From Struthidea cinerea (Eukaryota; Chordata; Aves; Passeriformes; Corcoracidae): 64,000 nucleotides of DNA. Every line of letters begins with the position of its first letter. Within the stretch, counting starts at the first letter, position 1. Below are positions 12,258 to 25,254 of this stretch, one piece after another. A model generated the notes under the pieces. It was not told the origin of the DNA, made no database searches, and saw nothing but the letters and a program-made list of their open reading frames with translations. The stretch lies in contig VZTI01005325.1 of NCBI GenBank assembly GCA_013397865.1, positions 1,837,757 to 1,901,756 of the forward strand, in the 5' to 3' direction. The position numbers and the translations under genes are program-made.

Positions 12258-15200
12258 TTCACTCCAATAAGACACCAGTTAAAAGATAAAATCCCAGGTG
12301 TCACACTTTGCATTTGGATGTGTTGAATTTCATTACGTTCTCATTGGCTCAGTTGTCAAGTGTGTCCATCAGACCCCACAGGCTCGTGGCTATTTAGGTT
12401 CATCAGGTGGTCTCAAACCTGCTCTTTGCTTACAGTGGGAGGGACTTCTCTCCCCTAATCCCCATCTAAAAGCTCAGGGACTCAGAGATGTGGGAATCCT
12501 GACTGCCAGAGACGACTGGGGCAAAGAACCTCAGCCTTCTACATATCAGTTGTCACCATGTCTCTCTTCTCATATATCTCCTTAGCACAACACGGAACAC
12601 AGATGACTTCTAGGCTAAACTTATTCCTGAATCAGAGTCTGTTTAATACCCAGGAAAGGACCTGTAGTTTCTGCTAAGTGAACTGCAGAGGACTTGATTG
12701 CAAAAGGATCAAAATCAGATTCATGATGCATGGCAGATTTCACCTTGATATCATTCATGTTGAGAAGAAACGATCCGAGATAAGAGAAACAACAGCAAAA
12801 TAGTTTTCTACAAGCAAATATCCCCAGGTTATAAAGCTCACCTTGTTCAATTTGGCACAATTTTATTACATTATTAAGGAATTTCTTTCTAGTCATTGTG
12901 TAATTAGGCAAATTTGAGTAGCTAAGTCAGCAATTACCAGCACAACTGTATTCATAAGTTGCAACTTAATTGTTTTATTGAGTGTCATTGCTCTATATTT
13001 GAGAAACTGTCGCATTTCAGGTAATTATAATGTGCCAGCATGACAGAAAGCTAATAACACACATAAGCACATTCCTTGGGTTTTTTTGCAATATTGTAAT
13101 GAGCCATGGGACGAGAAAAAGCTGATAACCATTTTTTGGTTTATGCTCATATGTATAACCACTCCATACAATGACACTAAAAGTAATTCAGGCTGTCAAA
13201 GATAAGCCCAAGCAACTCAGACAGAAGAAATTTCCCTCCTTCATCCCTATCTCATCTGTTTCAGTAGCTTAGAGCACCTCTTTCTGGAGTTTCATGTCTC
13301 CTCATCACCATGGTATCTCGGGGCAGGTAAAACACCTCCACCAGCACCCATACTGGGTCCAGTGGCTTTGGGCTGGTCCATGCTGGACTACACCACTGCA
13401 GAGCAAATATTGTCAGGGAGGCTGTCAGGGAGGTTTTAAGTCACTGCGTTATCAACTCTGGAGTCAGCCCAGCCCGCTTCCTTGGACAGCTGTGCCAGAT
13501 GTGCTGAGATGTGTTGTGTGGAGATGAGGCTTAGAAAACTCACCTCCTCTGCAAAACCACATTCTATCACTTCCCAGTCATTTAAATGTTACTGTCTGAC
13601 CTCTCAGATGGAGAGCTCTGCTTTTGTAGGACCCCTAACATAAGGAAGTGAGCACGATTTTTTTCCCTCATGAGTAAACAATAGGATTTATCTCAGGAGG
13701 AGTTTCTGAGGTGGCCACTGTAAAGACGTCCTTGTTCTTTTGTGGAATAGGGAAGTCTTCCTCCAAGTAGCTGAGTTCCAGCACAGCAGAACAGCAGAGG
13801 ATATTGGAAACCTTTCGTACTTTGAAAGTGTCAAGGCTGGCAGGAGGGACACTTGAAGATACAGTCACTGTTACGGAGGACCAAACAATATTTCACATAC
13901 GAGGACACCAATTCTTAAGATGCACTTGAAGGTAAGAAATTATTTCTACATGGGAAAAACTGAGCTTCAGAGGCTGAACTTATTTAGGGCCAGTTAAATG
14001 TTGAGGGTAGGGTCACACCCAAGCCTTCAGTCACAAGTCACAGTCCCATGACTTTCTTAAAAAACATTGTTTCCTCAAAATAAAATAAGTAGTTATTTCC
14101 CCTCAGTTCAAAAATGTTTCATGGGAATAATTCTTTTCCCCGTGCCCGCAGAACTATACAGATGTGACCAAAAGTCAAACCATCTGTATAATGTGAATTG
14201 CTTTAGGTTACTTGTTTCTATCTTTCTCCCTGCTGTATCTCTTGGTAGAAGTCTGCTTGACCTCTTCTAAACTCTGATTTAAAATAGAAATTCTAGCAGT
14301 GCCCCATAGAGGCCAATTTGATTTGAAGATTGCAGGAGACAGAAAGGATAAAGTAAATAAAATTGTCAGACTGTAAATAGCCACTTGATGTTATTTAATG
14401 TTTCTTCTGTTCAAAAAGGTCACAAGGATCATCTTCCAATTCTCTTACGAGGAAAATCTAGCATTAAGGGAAGGAACATTTGTGTCAAGTTCACTTCACT
14501 GCTGAAGTGCAGAAAAAATGCAGAGAATTCCTATCACTGGCTAATGACTGCATCACACTTTGGTGAGCCACGGCTAAAAATAGATGGCTTAATAAATACT
14601 CCTAATAAGAATAAAAATGTAAAAAAGGTTCTAACTCCTTTCCCTCCTCAAAAAGATAATGAATAAGAAGGTGTCATCTGGCAACTGATCACCACACAAC
14701 TGCTACTTCATTCCCCACCACATAGGGTGGGGGAAAGGATCAGAAGGGCAAAACTGCAAAAACTTGTGGATTGAGATAAAGATACTTTAATAGGTAAAGC
14801 AAAAGCTGTGCATGCAAGCAATATATAACAAATTCCTTCAGTACTTCCCTAGTGCTCAGCCATCCCTAGGAGACCAGAGCTCAATTTTCAGCACAGATCC
14901 CAAACATAGCCCCACAAAAACTACTATGAAGAAGTTTAACTCTTTAATCTAAAAGTAGCATTTCTACTTATAAAAAATAAAGAAAAACAAGCTTCAGTTC
15001 CATATCCACTTTTTCATTTTGGGGTTCTAGTTTTTTAAGTATCTTCCACCATATATTGAGTTTCTTCATGGTAACAAAGTGAGATTGCATCTTTCAACCC
15101 AAGGGCAAATCAAAGTCCATCTTCAAGGCACTTAGCATGTAAATAATCTGATTGAAGTCTAAGTTAAGAAAAATTACATTACACATATATGCTTTGTGCA

Positions 15201-16339
15201 TTTCTCACCCTACCCAAAATTTTTGATCTTCATATGCCTGCTACTTACCCAAAATCACACATTGTCTTTATGTCAAAAAGCATTTTCATTAAAAGTCTGG
15301 AATTTCTATTATAGATATGCCACCTTTGTGTCTGCAGGCTGAAATTAAAGTTATTTAAAGTGGCTGAAAAATATGACTGGAGATTTTACAAGCAATCAGA
15401 GGCTGGTAGGAGGTGTAAATTAGAAAGATTATGACACAAATCACTGTAAATTCTTGTGCTAACCAATTACCAGCATACAAAGTACAATCTTTTTTCTGTA
15501 CTGCTTTCTGCAGAACAGTATCAGTGACCTGGCAAAAATTTATGCTCTAGGGAAAGGTGGATTGGAAAGATAATTGGACAGAGAGAGAAATATTAATAGC
15601 ACACAAAATCCTCTTCTGTTAGAATAGCGATACAAATTTGGTCCATGATCTGTTGCCACTGAAAGATACTGTCAGGTTAGTAATGTTCATGGACATTGCA
15701 GCCTCCAGTTTATTTCCTAGAGGTCATTAATTAACGCGTCTGCTTTGGAAATCTGAAAAAAAATGGAACTGGAAATCTGTTAGGGACTGCCTGGCTACTG
15801 CAAACAGGTTCAAATCATAGAGATATTAAAGAAATACTTTGAGAGTGAATTACAAATACTTCAAGTCTACCACCAGACCCGTTTGACATCCATCACTGCC
15901 ACTTTCAGATGAGAACTCAGTATTTTTATTTTTCTAATGAAGCTCTATGCAACTTTGAGGACCAAAAGATCACCTTCACATGAAGACTGTGCTTTGTTAT
16001 GCAGCAGCATCTAAAATGGACTCTCTTCTCCAAAGACATTTATAGTTCCATTTTTCATTGCCATCAGTACACATCTCCCAGACTTCTTCCAGAGATGGAG
16101 CTCTGATTGTAACATTCATCTAACTGGGTCACTATAAACACAATGCCAGACATCTGATGTACTTTGCACAGCAACTGGGTTTATTCTGAAGTGAAAATTC
16201 TGCTGATTTTCAGAAATAATTAAATTATGATAATCCTCTTGACAATTAAGTGTTTACTGAACCAGGAAAGAAAATTACGTCACCATGTGTATCCATGGTT
16301 CTCACACCCTTTTAACAAAAACTTGGAAATTGGACAAAG
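12258..16339. other. Unique non-coding sequence, no gene recognised
   Basis: No exon is recognised. The block about 12930-13140 is AT-rich but not simple, with TAATTATAAT and TTGTAATGAG cores, and looks like a candidate regulatory element. Near 13412-13435 a 12-base unit GTCAGGGAGGCT/T is repeated in tandem twice. A possible MIR lies at 13945-14060. From about 14670 to 16340 I see nothing distinctive beyond short A/T-rich runs. Confidence 0.5.
13945..14060 (+). mobile_element. Possible MIR SINE remnant
   Basis: The order of blocks follows the mammalian-wide interspersed repeat core and its 3' flank. A TGGGAAAAACTGAG block stands where MIR has GAGGAAACTGAG. It is followed by a GGCTGAACTTATTTAGGGCC stretch and then GGGTCACACCCAAGCC. 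MIR-like elements are ancient and survive in low numbers in birds. Divergence is high and the call rests on recalled consensus order. Confidence 0.4.
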
Positions 16340-16800
16340 CCTAAGAAAGATAGTAAGGGATATTGAAACTCTGGAGCAGCTCTCAGGTAAGGAATGACAG
16401 AGAGAGTAGACTAAATTTGTACACCCTGGGCAAGAGACAACTGAAGATATGTTGGATACAAAACTGTGAATAATACGCAGAGGCTAGAGAGGGATTGACT
16501 ATTCACTCTCTTCCAGTACAAGCATCAGGAATATCAAATGAGGACAGCAAAACCACAAATTAAAGGAGTTGGTTCTTCAGGCAACAGGTGGTAGAACTAC
16601 CTGCTCAACACCTTTCCAAAGGACCTTGTTTCTGAAAGAGGTTCTCAGGAGCTTATGGGGAAACTGGATGAAAGACTTGGAAGAAAGAGCCATGAAGACA
16701 TTTATAAAGAGACAGACAAACTATGTCAGGAAAAGCCCTGCTCTGCATGTGGTCCAAGAGCAGGGAAGTGTCATGTGTGCTTTGCTGGCAACAGAAAATG
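16340..16800 (+). mobile_element. Possible ancient CR1/L3-like LINE 3' part
   Basis: The region carries worn versions of blocks from the end of ORF2 and the 3' UTR of old amniote CR1-type elements. These are ATTCACTCTCTTCCAGTACA near 16500, then TTCAGGCAACAGGTGGTAGA near 16575, then a stretch matching the usual tail about a family member being shorter than expected (AACTGGATGAAAGACTTGGA near 16660). Spacing is right for one element. Divergence is much greater than in the other CR1 copies, so it would be an old insertion. No intact coding frame remains. Confidence 0.5.
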
Positions 16801-17262
16801 GCACTAGATTGGACCTGTGAGAAGAAGATCTGTGTTTATCAATGCTTTCCATGTTTCATTCCTCTATATATTCTTTCCACAGAGTTACACTCCATAGTTT
16901 TGGAGAGCTCAAAGAGCACCTTCCTCAAAAAAGCTACAGGCAATAATCTTTCCTAGTTTTCAATTTAAGCTGTTTTGGCACAGCGTTCTTGTTTACCCCT
17001 CTCAGAAAGAGTGCCACAGCAAGGAGACTCCTGTGTCCTGAAACCTCCTGAACACTTGTTAACTCCCTAATGCCCTGTATAGAATAAATACATTACTTTT
17101 ATTTATGGTGTTGAACCCCTAAGCACTTTGTTCTTTGGAGATTGTTCCCTTCCACTGAAGTGGAGCGGAGCAATGACCCTGTTTGAGGAGATATAAGGCA
17201 ATCAAACTTTTTTTTTTCTCACTAGAGGATGGGATGAATAAAAGTTATATAATATTAATCAG

Positions 17263-17281
17263 TTATTATTATTATTATTAT
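17263..17281. repeat. (TTA)6 microsatellite
   Basis: Six uninterrupted TTA units. Short, but long enough to vary between individuals. Confidence 0.9.
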
Positions 17282-18939
17282 CAAGTGTGCTCAGATTTTA
17301 CCTCAGGCACTTTTCAGAGACTCATTTCTGTCACATTTTGCAAGGCTAAAAAAGCACAATTAGTAGAACTCTACAACAGTATAGTTTTTCCAGATCTAGA
17401 AGCTTGAGTTGGCGCAAGAAGCCAATGGGAGAATCTGTTGTTGATGTAAAAGTGAGGGAAAGTGGAGTCTATGGATGCCATTACCTCCTAAATTTCAACG
17501 TTTTTGTAGAACATGCCCAGCTTCCAGTTCCTAATGAGATATGCAATGCTTAATCTGAGTTCTAAACACAGTGTCAGGAGGGCAACTAGATGTGTAAGAA
17601 TAAAAGTTGTCATGGAAGATTGTCCTGTCAGTCATAAATTTCTTCACATGTTTTTTGATCATGGCCCTCTCCTAACATATCCAGTTTTGATCAGCTGTAA
17701 AGGCTAATTAACCTCTACCTGTTTTGAAGAATAAAGGGAGTTTAAAATAGCACCTGTGCCAGTACTGTCACACACAGATTCCTTGCTCAAAACTGAGTTA
17801 CTCCTGTTGAAGCAGGAGATAGCAGGGAAAAAAACACGGACAGAAAGAGCTCTAAATCATGTGTTGGACGCAAAACCCCCCTCTCCCAAAGTGTAGTGGT
17901 TACCAGGTGTAAAGGGGCTGCAGAGGTTAATGGTAATGGGACCTAACAAATATGTGCTCTCCTGTTCATCATCTGACGAACAGAAAAAGAGCAGAAGAAC
18001 AGCGGAAAGAAGTAGCAGGACCTTGGTTTTTATGGGAAGTTTGAGTGATCTATGAAATCATCTTGTGGAACACAGAAGTCACATGTAGAACACAAGAAGA
18101 GGTTTTCATTGTGACAGATGTGATTAAGCTGCTGTAGGACACAGACCTTTGCTGATGTAAGTGTTAATGCTGTTAAGCTCTACTGACAAATGTGTGGAAT
18201 CTTTTAATGTGCCACTTCATAGTTTTCTTTGTCATTTCTCGATTTGCCACTCACAGCTTCAGAATTCATTCCGGGAAAAAATTTAACAGCCATGATAACT
18301 CCTCATTTTATCAAGATGTTCATCTTTGGCTATTTACCCTGAGCTCCTGGATTCATGCAACTAGCTGAAGATTTTTTTCTTGTCCATAGAGTTTGTTTTG
18401 TAATCTGGTGACAGGATTGAAAAAACCAACAAATCCACTGCCACCAAAAAAAGCCCGACTCCACCCTGAAAATCTGAATGGAGAGAAAATTTTGTGCCTG
18501 GTAAATACTAGCTGAGAAGCTGACAGGAAGCATGGGATTCATCTTCTGTAAAATGTCCCCACACTTACATATTCTTACATATTGAAGTACTTTATCCATT
18601 ATTTCCTGAACACATCATGTGAATGAAGCTGCACTTATGTTTTTTGCAGGAACAATTACAGCGGGGTTTTTTTCCTGAAACCTTCACACCATGTTTGCAA
18701 TGAAGATTCCTTTCTGCGAACAGAAATTTAGAATAAAACCAATGTGCCACCAGTTGTCAAGGTGCCAGGATTTGACAGCTACAGCTGATACAGCATAGTA
18801 TCACTTTCAAGCCAAAGTTTTTGTAGAGATGGAAGAGTCTTCAATCAGGAAACCTGATGAATTGATTCCATTGTGATACGTGGGCAGAGAGTGAAAGTAG
18901 CAATACCAGCCATTACTGAAATGAGATTGTGGAGTTAGA

Positions 18940-19135
18940 GGAGATGAGGTGGAAGGGAAGAGCAATAAAATCAGGGAAGTTAAAAAAAGGAGGGGATGAG
19001 TGGGAAAAAAAGAAAGAAGGACAGGACAGATAGTGTTTGTTCAAAAAGATATAAGAAAAGATGAGGGGGAAAAAATAAAAACAAACAGACGAAGAAAAAT
19101 GTGGGAATAAGGATAATGTAAACAGAAAAATGGAA
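18940..19135 (+). repeat. Purine-rich (A/G) low-complexity stretch
   Basis: This strand is dominated by A and G, with runs such as GAGATGAGGTGGAAGGGAAG and GGGAAAAAAAGAAAGAAGGA, and pyrimidines are scarce for nearly 200 bases. Purine-rich strands of this kind can form triplexes. No function is implied by sequence alone. Confidence 0.7.
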
Positions 19136-20133
19136 AAGGAATTTACATGAGCATTATTTTTTAATTTACAATCAATCAGAGGTGACTGAAATTATCAGTG
19201 GTTTACAATGGGAAATCGGCAGTTTTCTGGTTTTGTTTGGAGGAGGGTAGGGGACTTTTTTTTCTGTAAGGGAGTAGAAGCCATGTGAGTATTTTTTAAA
19301 GTAGGAGTTTACAATTCACATAATCACAGCAATTTCATAAATAAGCTTGGTTTTTCTCAGAGAAAAACAGTAAAGATACATTAATTATCTTGAATTACAA
19401 ACAATGCAAAACAAATCTAAGACAAATTCACATGTGTTTGGCGTGGCTCTAAATTAGAGTTGTATTCATCCAGGTGCTTCCATCTTTCAAGCAACACAAC
19501 CCAGCTCTGGCATTTCAAGCAGCAATGTGCCCAGTGAAATTAAATTACCCATTGATAAATGTGGATCCAGTTATTTGACAGAGCAGTTCAGAATGGTCAA
19601 CTGGGAAATAAAATACGTGTTACTTTGTGTCCTCTCTCTAGCAAGTCAGCATTGGCTCGTGAAGTACCACTGGCAAGTGTGGCTGCTGGTTCTCACCATC
19701 TGTCTCAAGCCAGTGGCCACAGAAGTGTCCTGAAGTTCACTGCGAGTGAGGATATGCTTCCCCTGGGAAATGTGTAGATTCAAGGCAAATCAATATCCAT
19801 CCAGACAAAGTGGGATACATTGAGGGACCATGGTCAAAAACATTCTCAGCAGAGAGCCAAACTGATTTCCAGTGAGGCATCTGGAGTGAGGAAGAGTTTG
19901 TGGAGCACATGGACTTGATTCCCAAAGGAGTTTGAAAGGTAATAAAAGGAGTCATAAGGGGTTGAAAACTTTATTGCAGTCTAAGCTGAGACATTCTCCC
20001 TGCATAAATTAGAATAAAGGTCAGGCTTTCTTTACCAAATCCATGAAACATGTACAAATCAACTAGACAGCATTATAACGTCTAATAAAAGACTCTATTA
20101 TAATTTCTACTCTGATATTAAAAGTAAGAAGGC

Positions 20134-20180
20134 TAAACAAGCAAACAAAAACCCCAAACAAACAAAAAATGCAACACAAA
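20134..20180 (+). repeat. Short A/C-rich low-complexity tract
   Basis: Irregular AAAC/CAAA units with few other bases, the same style as the tract at 12100-12257. Confidence 0.7.
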
Positions 20181-21272
20181 GAAAGGGTTTCCAAAAAGAA
20201 AATTGGAGAAAGGCTTTTTCAGGAGACAGCTCACCATGGAAAACTGACTTAATAAATGAACTTAACACACAGGCTTTGCTTTAAAGCATATATTTATTCC
20301 ATATTCTTCAGAGAATTTAAATCTGCACTACGCAGGGATTCAGTAGAATCAAGGTGTACATACAAGATTAAACATGGGTTCAAATGCTTTGCTGAATCAG
20401 GGCACAGTTTAGGTATCAAGGAACTGTAATTCTGCTCTTTCTGCACTTGGTAAATTTGATAGTGATGTGCAGGTTATATCCCCTCCATGCCTCTCAAATT
20501 ATCATCTGTGGGAGTACCACAGTGTGACTCTGACATACAGAGAACTAATGAATACTTCATGAGACTCTCAGTTATTATTTAATCACAGCTCCTTTATGAA
20601 CTGATGGAATTTGTGTTGATACGAAGGCAAAATAGCACAGCACTGAAATGTAATAGTGAAAACAAAGCTAAAACTAAACAAACTTACTATTAAAAGTAGG
20701 AGAAGCACAGAAGAGAAATATGAAGTAAAGATTGAAAACACAGATATTTGAAATATTTTATCAAAAAGACCAGTGTAAAAAAAAATAGACAAAGTGCTCA
20801 TTTCTGTGGTATGACACTACAATTCATTCTTATGCAGAGGATCAATTTTTTCCACAAATGTCCCATTAATTAATCAGCAAGTCAGGGCTAAACTAATCTG
20901 CAAGGAGAATGCATAAGAAAAATAAGCATTTAAAAACCTGGCCTAAACTGACTTTTTTTCCTAAACTTATTTTTTCTCCAAGAATACATGCAGCAGAATG
21001 GAAACTACAGGTGGTCAAAAATGAAATCTTTTCTTTGCTTACTAAACTGCTACCACCAAACTTAACAGCCCAATCAAGATTATTAACTCTAAGGTTAACA
21101 ACTTTCATAATTTCGTTATTTAGATTAACCATATCTGAGATTTCTTTTTCCAAACCATTGTTATTATGACCAATTTTATGTAGAACTAGTCGATATTCCA
21201 GATTTCATAACACCCATGTGCCAAGTCCCAATTCTCTGTGCTCATACTGCATTATTTATACTGTTGTAATAA

Positions 21273-21342
21273 GGCCTGATCTAAAGCCCTTTGAAGTAAA
21301 TGAAAAGACTCCCACTGACTTCAAAGGACTTTCTATTAGGCC
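21273..21342. repeat. Palindromic ancient interspersed repeat (candidate)
   Basis: Two 30-base arms, 21273-21302 and 21313-21342, are inverted copies with 24 of 30 positions matching, around a 10-base centre. The arms begin GGCCTGATCTAAAGCCCTTT and end ATTAGGCC. The wording closely resembles a palindromic repeat widespread in turtle and crocodilian DNA (GATCCAAAGCCCATTGAAGT type), which I recall but cannot name. The uneven divergence of the arms fits an old copy rather than a functional hairpin. Confidence 0.55.
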
Positions 21343-23714
21343 CGGAGCATTTTCTTTGCAGGGCTTTTGTACTTGATAATATCTGATATGGTAAAATTTG
21401 TGCCGCCTCTTTCCCCCTCACCCCCACCCTGACTGTTATTTTCTATATTTACGGGTTACTTATTACCTGGACTTTTTTTTTTTTTGTTTTATGCAAGGAT
21501 AATTTTTAATGAAGAATAATGTTTTAAAAGCAAAAGATTGAAAAATTTCTCTTCAAGAGTGTCAAAATAACATATTTTGGAAATAAAAAATTAATTTTCT
21601 GAATACTGAAATATTTTAAATATTGAGTAAAATATTTACTCAGTATTTTAGGCTCTTTTTCCTGCAGGTTTCACTTGGGTTTGTGAATAGGTTTATCTTC
21701 CTCAAACTGTATTTCTATTAATGAGTTTTCAATGGGTGCCAAATATAATGCTTAGCCTTAAAAATCCAACTGCCGATAATTTCAGAGGAAAACAAACTTT
21801 TGCAATTCACAGAAATCCTTGCCCCTATTAACCTTATTGCCTATGATAAAGACTTTGAAATAGGTTTCTTTGGACCAGCTCAAACCCCTGTGTATCATGA
21901 CTGAGTTTTATAAATTTTATATTTCACAGTGAGTACACCTTTACTTGAGATTTTGGGATGTATAGCTCCCTGTCTCTCCCTTCCCTTCTTCTAAATTAGA
22001 GGATTCACAGTCTCCCACCTTATCTCTCTTTAGTCTTTTGTGTAGTAAGATGTGGGTGTTAGCAAGAATATCTTACTTCCTCTTTTTATGCAGTTAGGCC
22101 CTCCAAAATAATTTGGAGAAGGTTGTTTTCCACGCAGTATACATGCAACCTTCACAACATTTTCATGATTTTTCATTCATTAGAGGACATCATTTTTCAT
22201 CAGCATTTTTCAGGCCAGCAGCTTCTGGGGAATGTATTCTGTCTTACATACAAAATCTTGAGCAGAGGCTTTTAAGATCAGCGACAAATGACTGTGTGAT
22301 GTATAATGAAACTACATGGTTTGTTTTCTTTTACTTCCACTAGATAAACACCTGAATGCCCTGATGTTTAGATCAGTTCAAAGGGTGTGAGCCAAAGTGT
22401 ACAGAAATCAATAGAAATCTTTCAATTGATCAAAACGGACTTTTGGTCTGAATTTAACACATCCTACAAATTAATTTCACTTACTGTCAATCTGATGTAA
22501 TAGATTAATTTCTCTAATGAGCAAACTGTGAGCTAACAATTTTGGTTTCCATTTTTTGTGTCATTTATAATGAAACTGTGGGTAGAAGGCATTTATAACA
22601 GAAAGATGCAAGTAAAGAAAGAGATGTAAGTACTTCCTAGACCCTCTTTTGAAACTAGCTGTCTTTGGTAGTGAGCAGTGTCATGCAGATCAAATGGCAC
22701 AATGACCTCATTTTAGCTCCACTCCCATGCTAAAGGCAATGTCAGATAAAAGGCACTCTTCACAGCACTTGCAAAATAATGCTGAGCCCAGCAAACTCCT
22801 TAAATAGAGCAAAGCAGAGGAGTGGAAATATGGTTATTCAAGGACTCAACAACCCCACATGCTGCAGTTCCATCCCAGAATTAACTAGAGGCCTCCTTTC
22901 TCATGCCCTCAGAACCTCACAGGTATGCTGGCTTCCAGCCAGCATGGTGCCCCCTCAACTTGAAATGCAAACAACAAGTAAACCCCATTTCCGAACTGTT
23001 CCTGCAGAACCAGTCGAAGCTGGAAACCATCTCTGATGAACAGACACATCATTCTGGTCATCTGGCTGGACTCACACCGACTGATTCAACTCCTTCAGAT
23101 TTGAAGATGACAAAAGTTTCAGTTCTTTCATGTATTGATGTTATTCTCTGTCCTAAAGGCTGTCAGCTGGAGAAGAATTATCAGAAGCAGCCAACCTGGA
23201 ATTGCATCTGAGACTGTGGAGGCTGATATTTGTTCCTGCTGAGCACCAGGACAGTGCACACTGATGCATGGAAGAGAGGAATATCGTTATTCGCATAGTT
23301 TCCTCCAGCTGCATACACCATTTATCACTTTCAATCAGTATTACTTACAAAGAAAGAGCAAACTCAGGGCATGGACACCATGTTCACCCTTTTAACAATT
23401 CCTAATTTACCAAACACAAGATATTTGTTCCTACTTTACAATGGCCTTGTGATGAAACAGGCAACTGAAAGCATTCATTTCAGGTTATATATTTCAGGAC
23501 CTCAAACGACTCTATTGTAGTCACAACAAAGGACCATCAAAAGTAACTTGTGGGTACAAAGAGCTGGAAAATTCACCAGAACAGATATATCCATCTACCA
23601 TACCTGCATGGCCACACAAATCTAATAAAAACAGAAATATACATAGGATGGGCAGAGAGAATTAAGATGCCCCTAACACCTGCATTTGCAAAAAAGAGTG
23701 CCAAGAACCATTTG
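21343..23714. other. Unique non-coding sequence, no gene recognised
   Basis: No gene is recognised. There is a T13 run at 21473-21485 and an AT-rich near-perfect palindrome at 21618-21648 (13 of 14 arm positions, 3-base centre). The block 22440-22600 carries a PBX-type TGTCAATC (22485-22492) among several TAAT cores and looks enhancer-like. Open frames are at most about 119 codons. Confidence 0.5.
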
Positions 23715-24145
23715 CAGAATCAAAGGATAATTGTGGTGGGAAGGGACCTCTCAGGTGATGTAGTCAACCTCCCCTACACAAAGCAGGGTCAGCTAAAGAA
23801 GGTTGCCCTAAGATGTCATCCATTACCTTTTTTTAAGATATCAGAGGACGGAGACCCCACTCTCTCTCTCTACACAGCTTGTCCCCATGTTCAATCAACC
23901 TTAGAATAACAGGTTTTTCTTTACACAGAATTTTCTGTATTTCAGTTTGTGCCCATTGCCTCCTGTCCTATGACTGGATACCTCTAAGTCTCTTACTCCA
24001 TCTTCCTTAGCCTTCTCCATCATATCCATCATACACCTCTCATCCTCTATCACATCCTGTCCCTTTTTTGAAGAGCAAAGCCCAAAACTAGAAGAGCATT
24101 TAAACTGGGACCTTGCTGCTACCAAGAAGAATAGAAGATTTACTG
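23715..24145 (-). mobile_element. CR1 LINE, 5'-truncated, reverse strand
   Basis: The plus strand shows the reverse complement of a CR1 3' end. The blocks are AGAATCAAAGGATAATTGTG, then GGTGGGAAGGGACCTCTCAG near 23735, then the block with AAAGCAGGGTCAGCTA near 23780, and TTTCAGTTTGTGCCCATTGC near 23940. The wording is of the CR1 subgroup with GGGACCTCT rather than GGGACCTTAAAGA, so it is a different subfamily from the copies at 3430 and 63003. The left limit on the coding side, near 24145, is uncertain. It is degenerate and inactive. Confidence 0.88.
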
Positions 24146-25254
24146 AACATACTTTCCATATGAAAACCCCTCCTGGAAGTACCAGACATGTCCTGCTAAT
24201 AGAACAAAGATGCAGAGCTTCAAAGAGGATGAGCAATCGCCTGATGCTCTGGCTCGTGAATATGATATCAGCACACACCCATACTTTCACACCTCTACAT
24301 GATGAGGAGTGTGACAGTTTCCCAAAAATGCATGGGAATTTGAGTAGAAGTTCCTTCTAAAACATCATGAATCACTTCTCTTTAAGATGAGCAATCTCTC
24401 ATCCCTCAGAATGTTATAATGATACACATCTCAGTCAGTGCAGAAATACACGTTATTCATCACAGACATCTTCATCCTTCCTGAAGGAAGAAATATGTTC
24501 ATTACAAGCCCAATTCACCAGTCTCTAGGTAGACTAGGCAGATCAGCAGCAGAGAGCTCAGCAGCACAAACTATGTCACAGATACTACAAGACTCCAAGT
24601 ACGTGTGAAAAATCATTGTGGGTATCAGTGGTTAAAACAGATCAGAGCTGGAGTGGCACTGCCTTGTTTGATTGGTGGTTTTCTAGGATTCTGATGATGA
24701 AACTTCACGCCCTTCTGCAATGACACATGAAGATGAGACCACATCCATAAGAACAATGTTGTCTGTGGGTGGGTACCTACATACATGGAGAGTATATAAA
24801 TACCTTTTTTCTTATTATTTTTTATTCCCAGACCCATCTAACTCGGGGGTGTTGTCTAGCCCAGTTTTGGATAAATGGAGGAACAATAGCTATAACACAA
24901 GTGATCCTCTCAGTAGGCATAAAAGCGACTCCAAGAAGAGTTTTCTGTGTCTCATTGAAAATAACTTCATCTTTTTCATCTTGACCCACAAATTTACCTC
25001 TTCAGGTTCTTTTCCATGCCATCATAATTGTGTCTTCATATCATCATGCACTGCAGTTTTTACATTACAGCCTTGCAAGACACACAAAAGTGTGTCTCCC
25101 AGGAATAGAATAAGGAAGGGATGTTCTGATTTGCATGTGACGAGCAGAAAAGGACCTTGCAAGAGTGTCAAAATGAAATACTGCTTGTCCTAGTAATATA
25201 ATTTTTTCTCTTTCACCCTGGTTGTGATAAGGAAAGGTTGATCCCATTGTCTCC
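24146..25254. other. Spacer between two CR1 copies, no gene recognised
   Basis: No repeat family or exon is recognised. The open frame at 24720-25193 on the plus strand (157 codons with an ATG start) overlaps frames on the other strand and has no recognisable motif, so I do not call it. Confidence 0.5.

Larger units (their letters stand above)
16801..21272. other. Unique non-coding sequence, no gene recognised
   Basis: No exon, RNA gene or large repeat is recognised. Simple features are a (TTA)6 run at 17263-17281, an A/G-rich stretch at about 18940-19135 and a short A/C tract at 20134-20180. Open frames are under 90 codons and overlap on both strands. Confidence 0.6.

Noticed and set aside
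11909..12313. 134-codon Phe/Trp/Gly-rich minus-strand frame
   Set aside because: It is the translation of the A/C-only tract read on the opposite strand.
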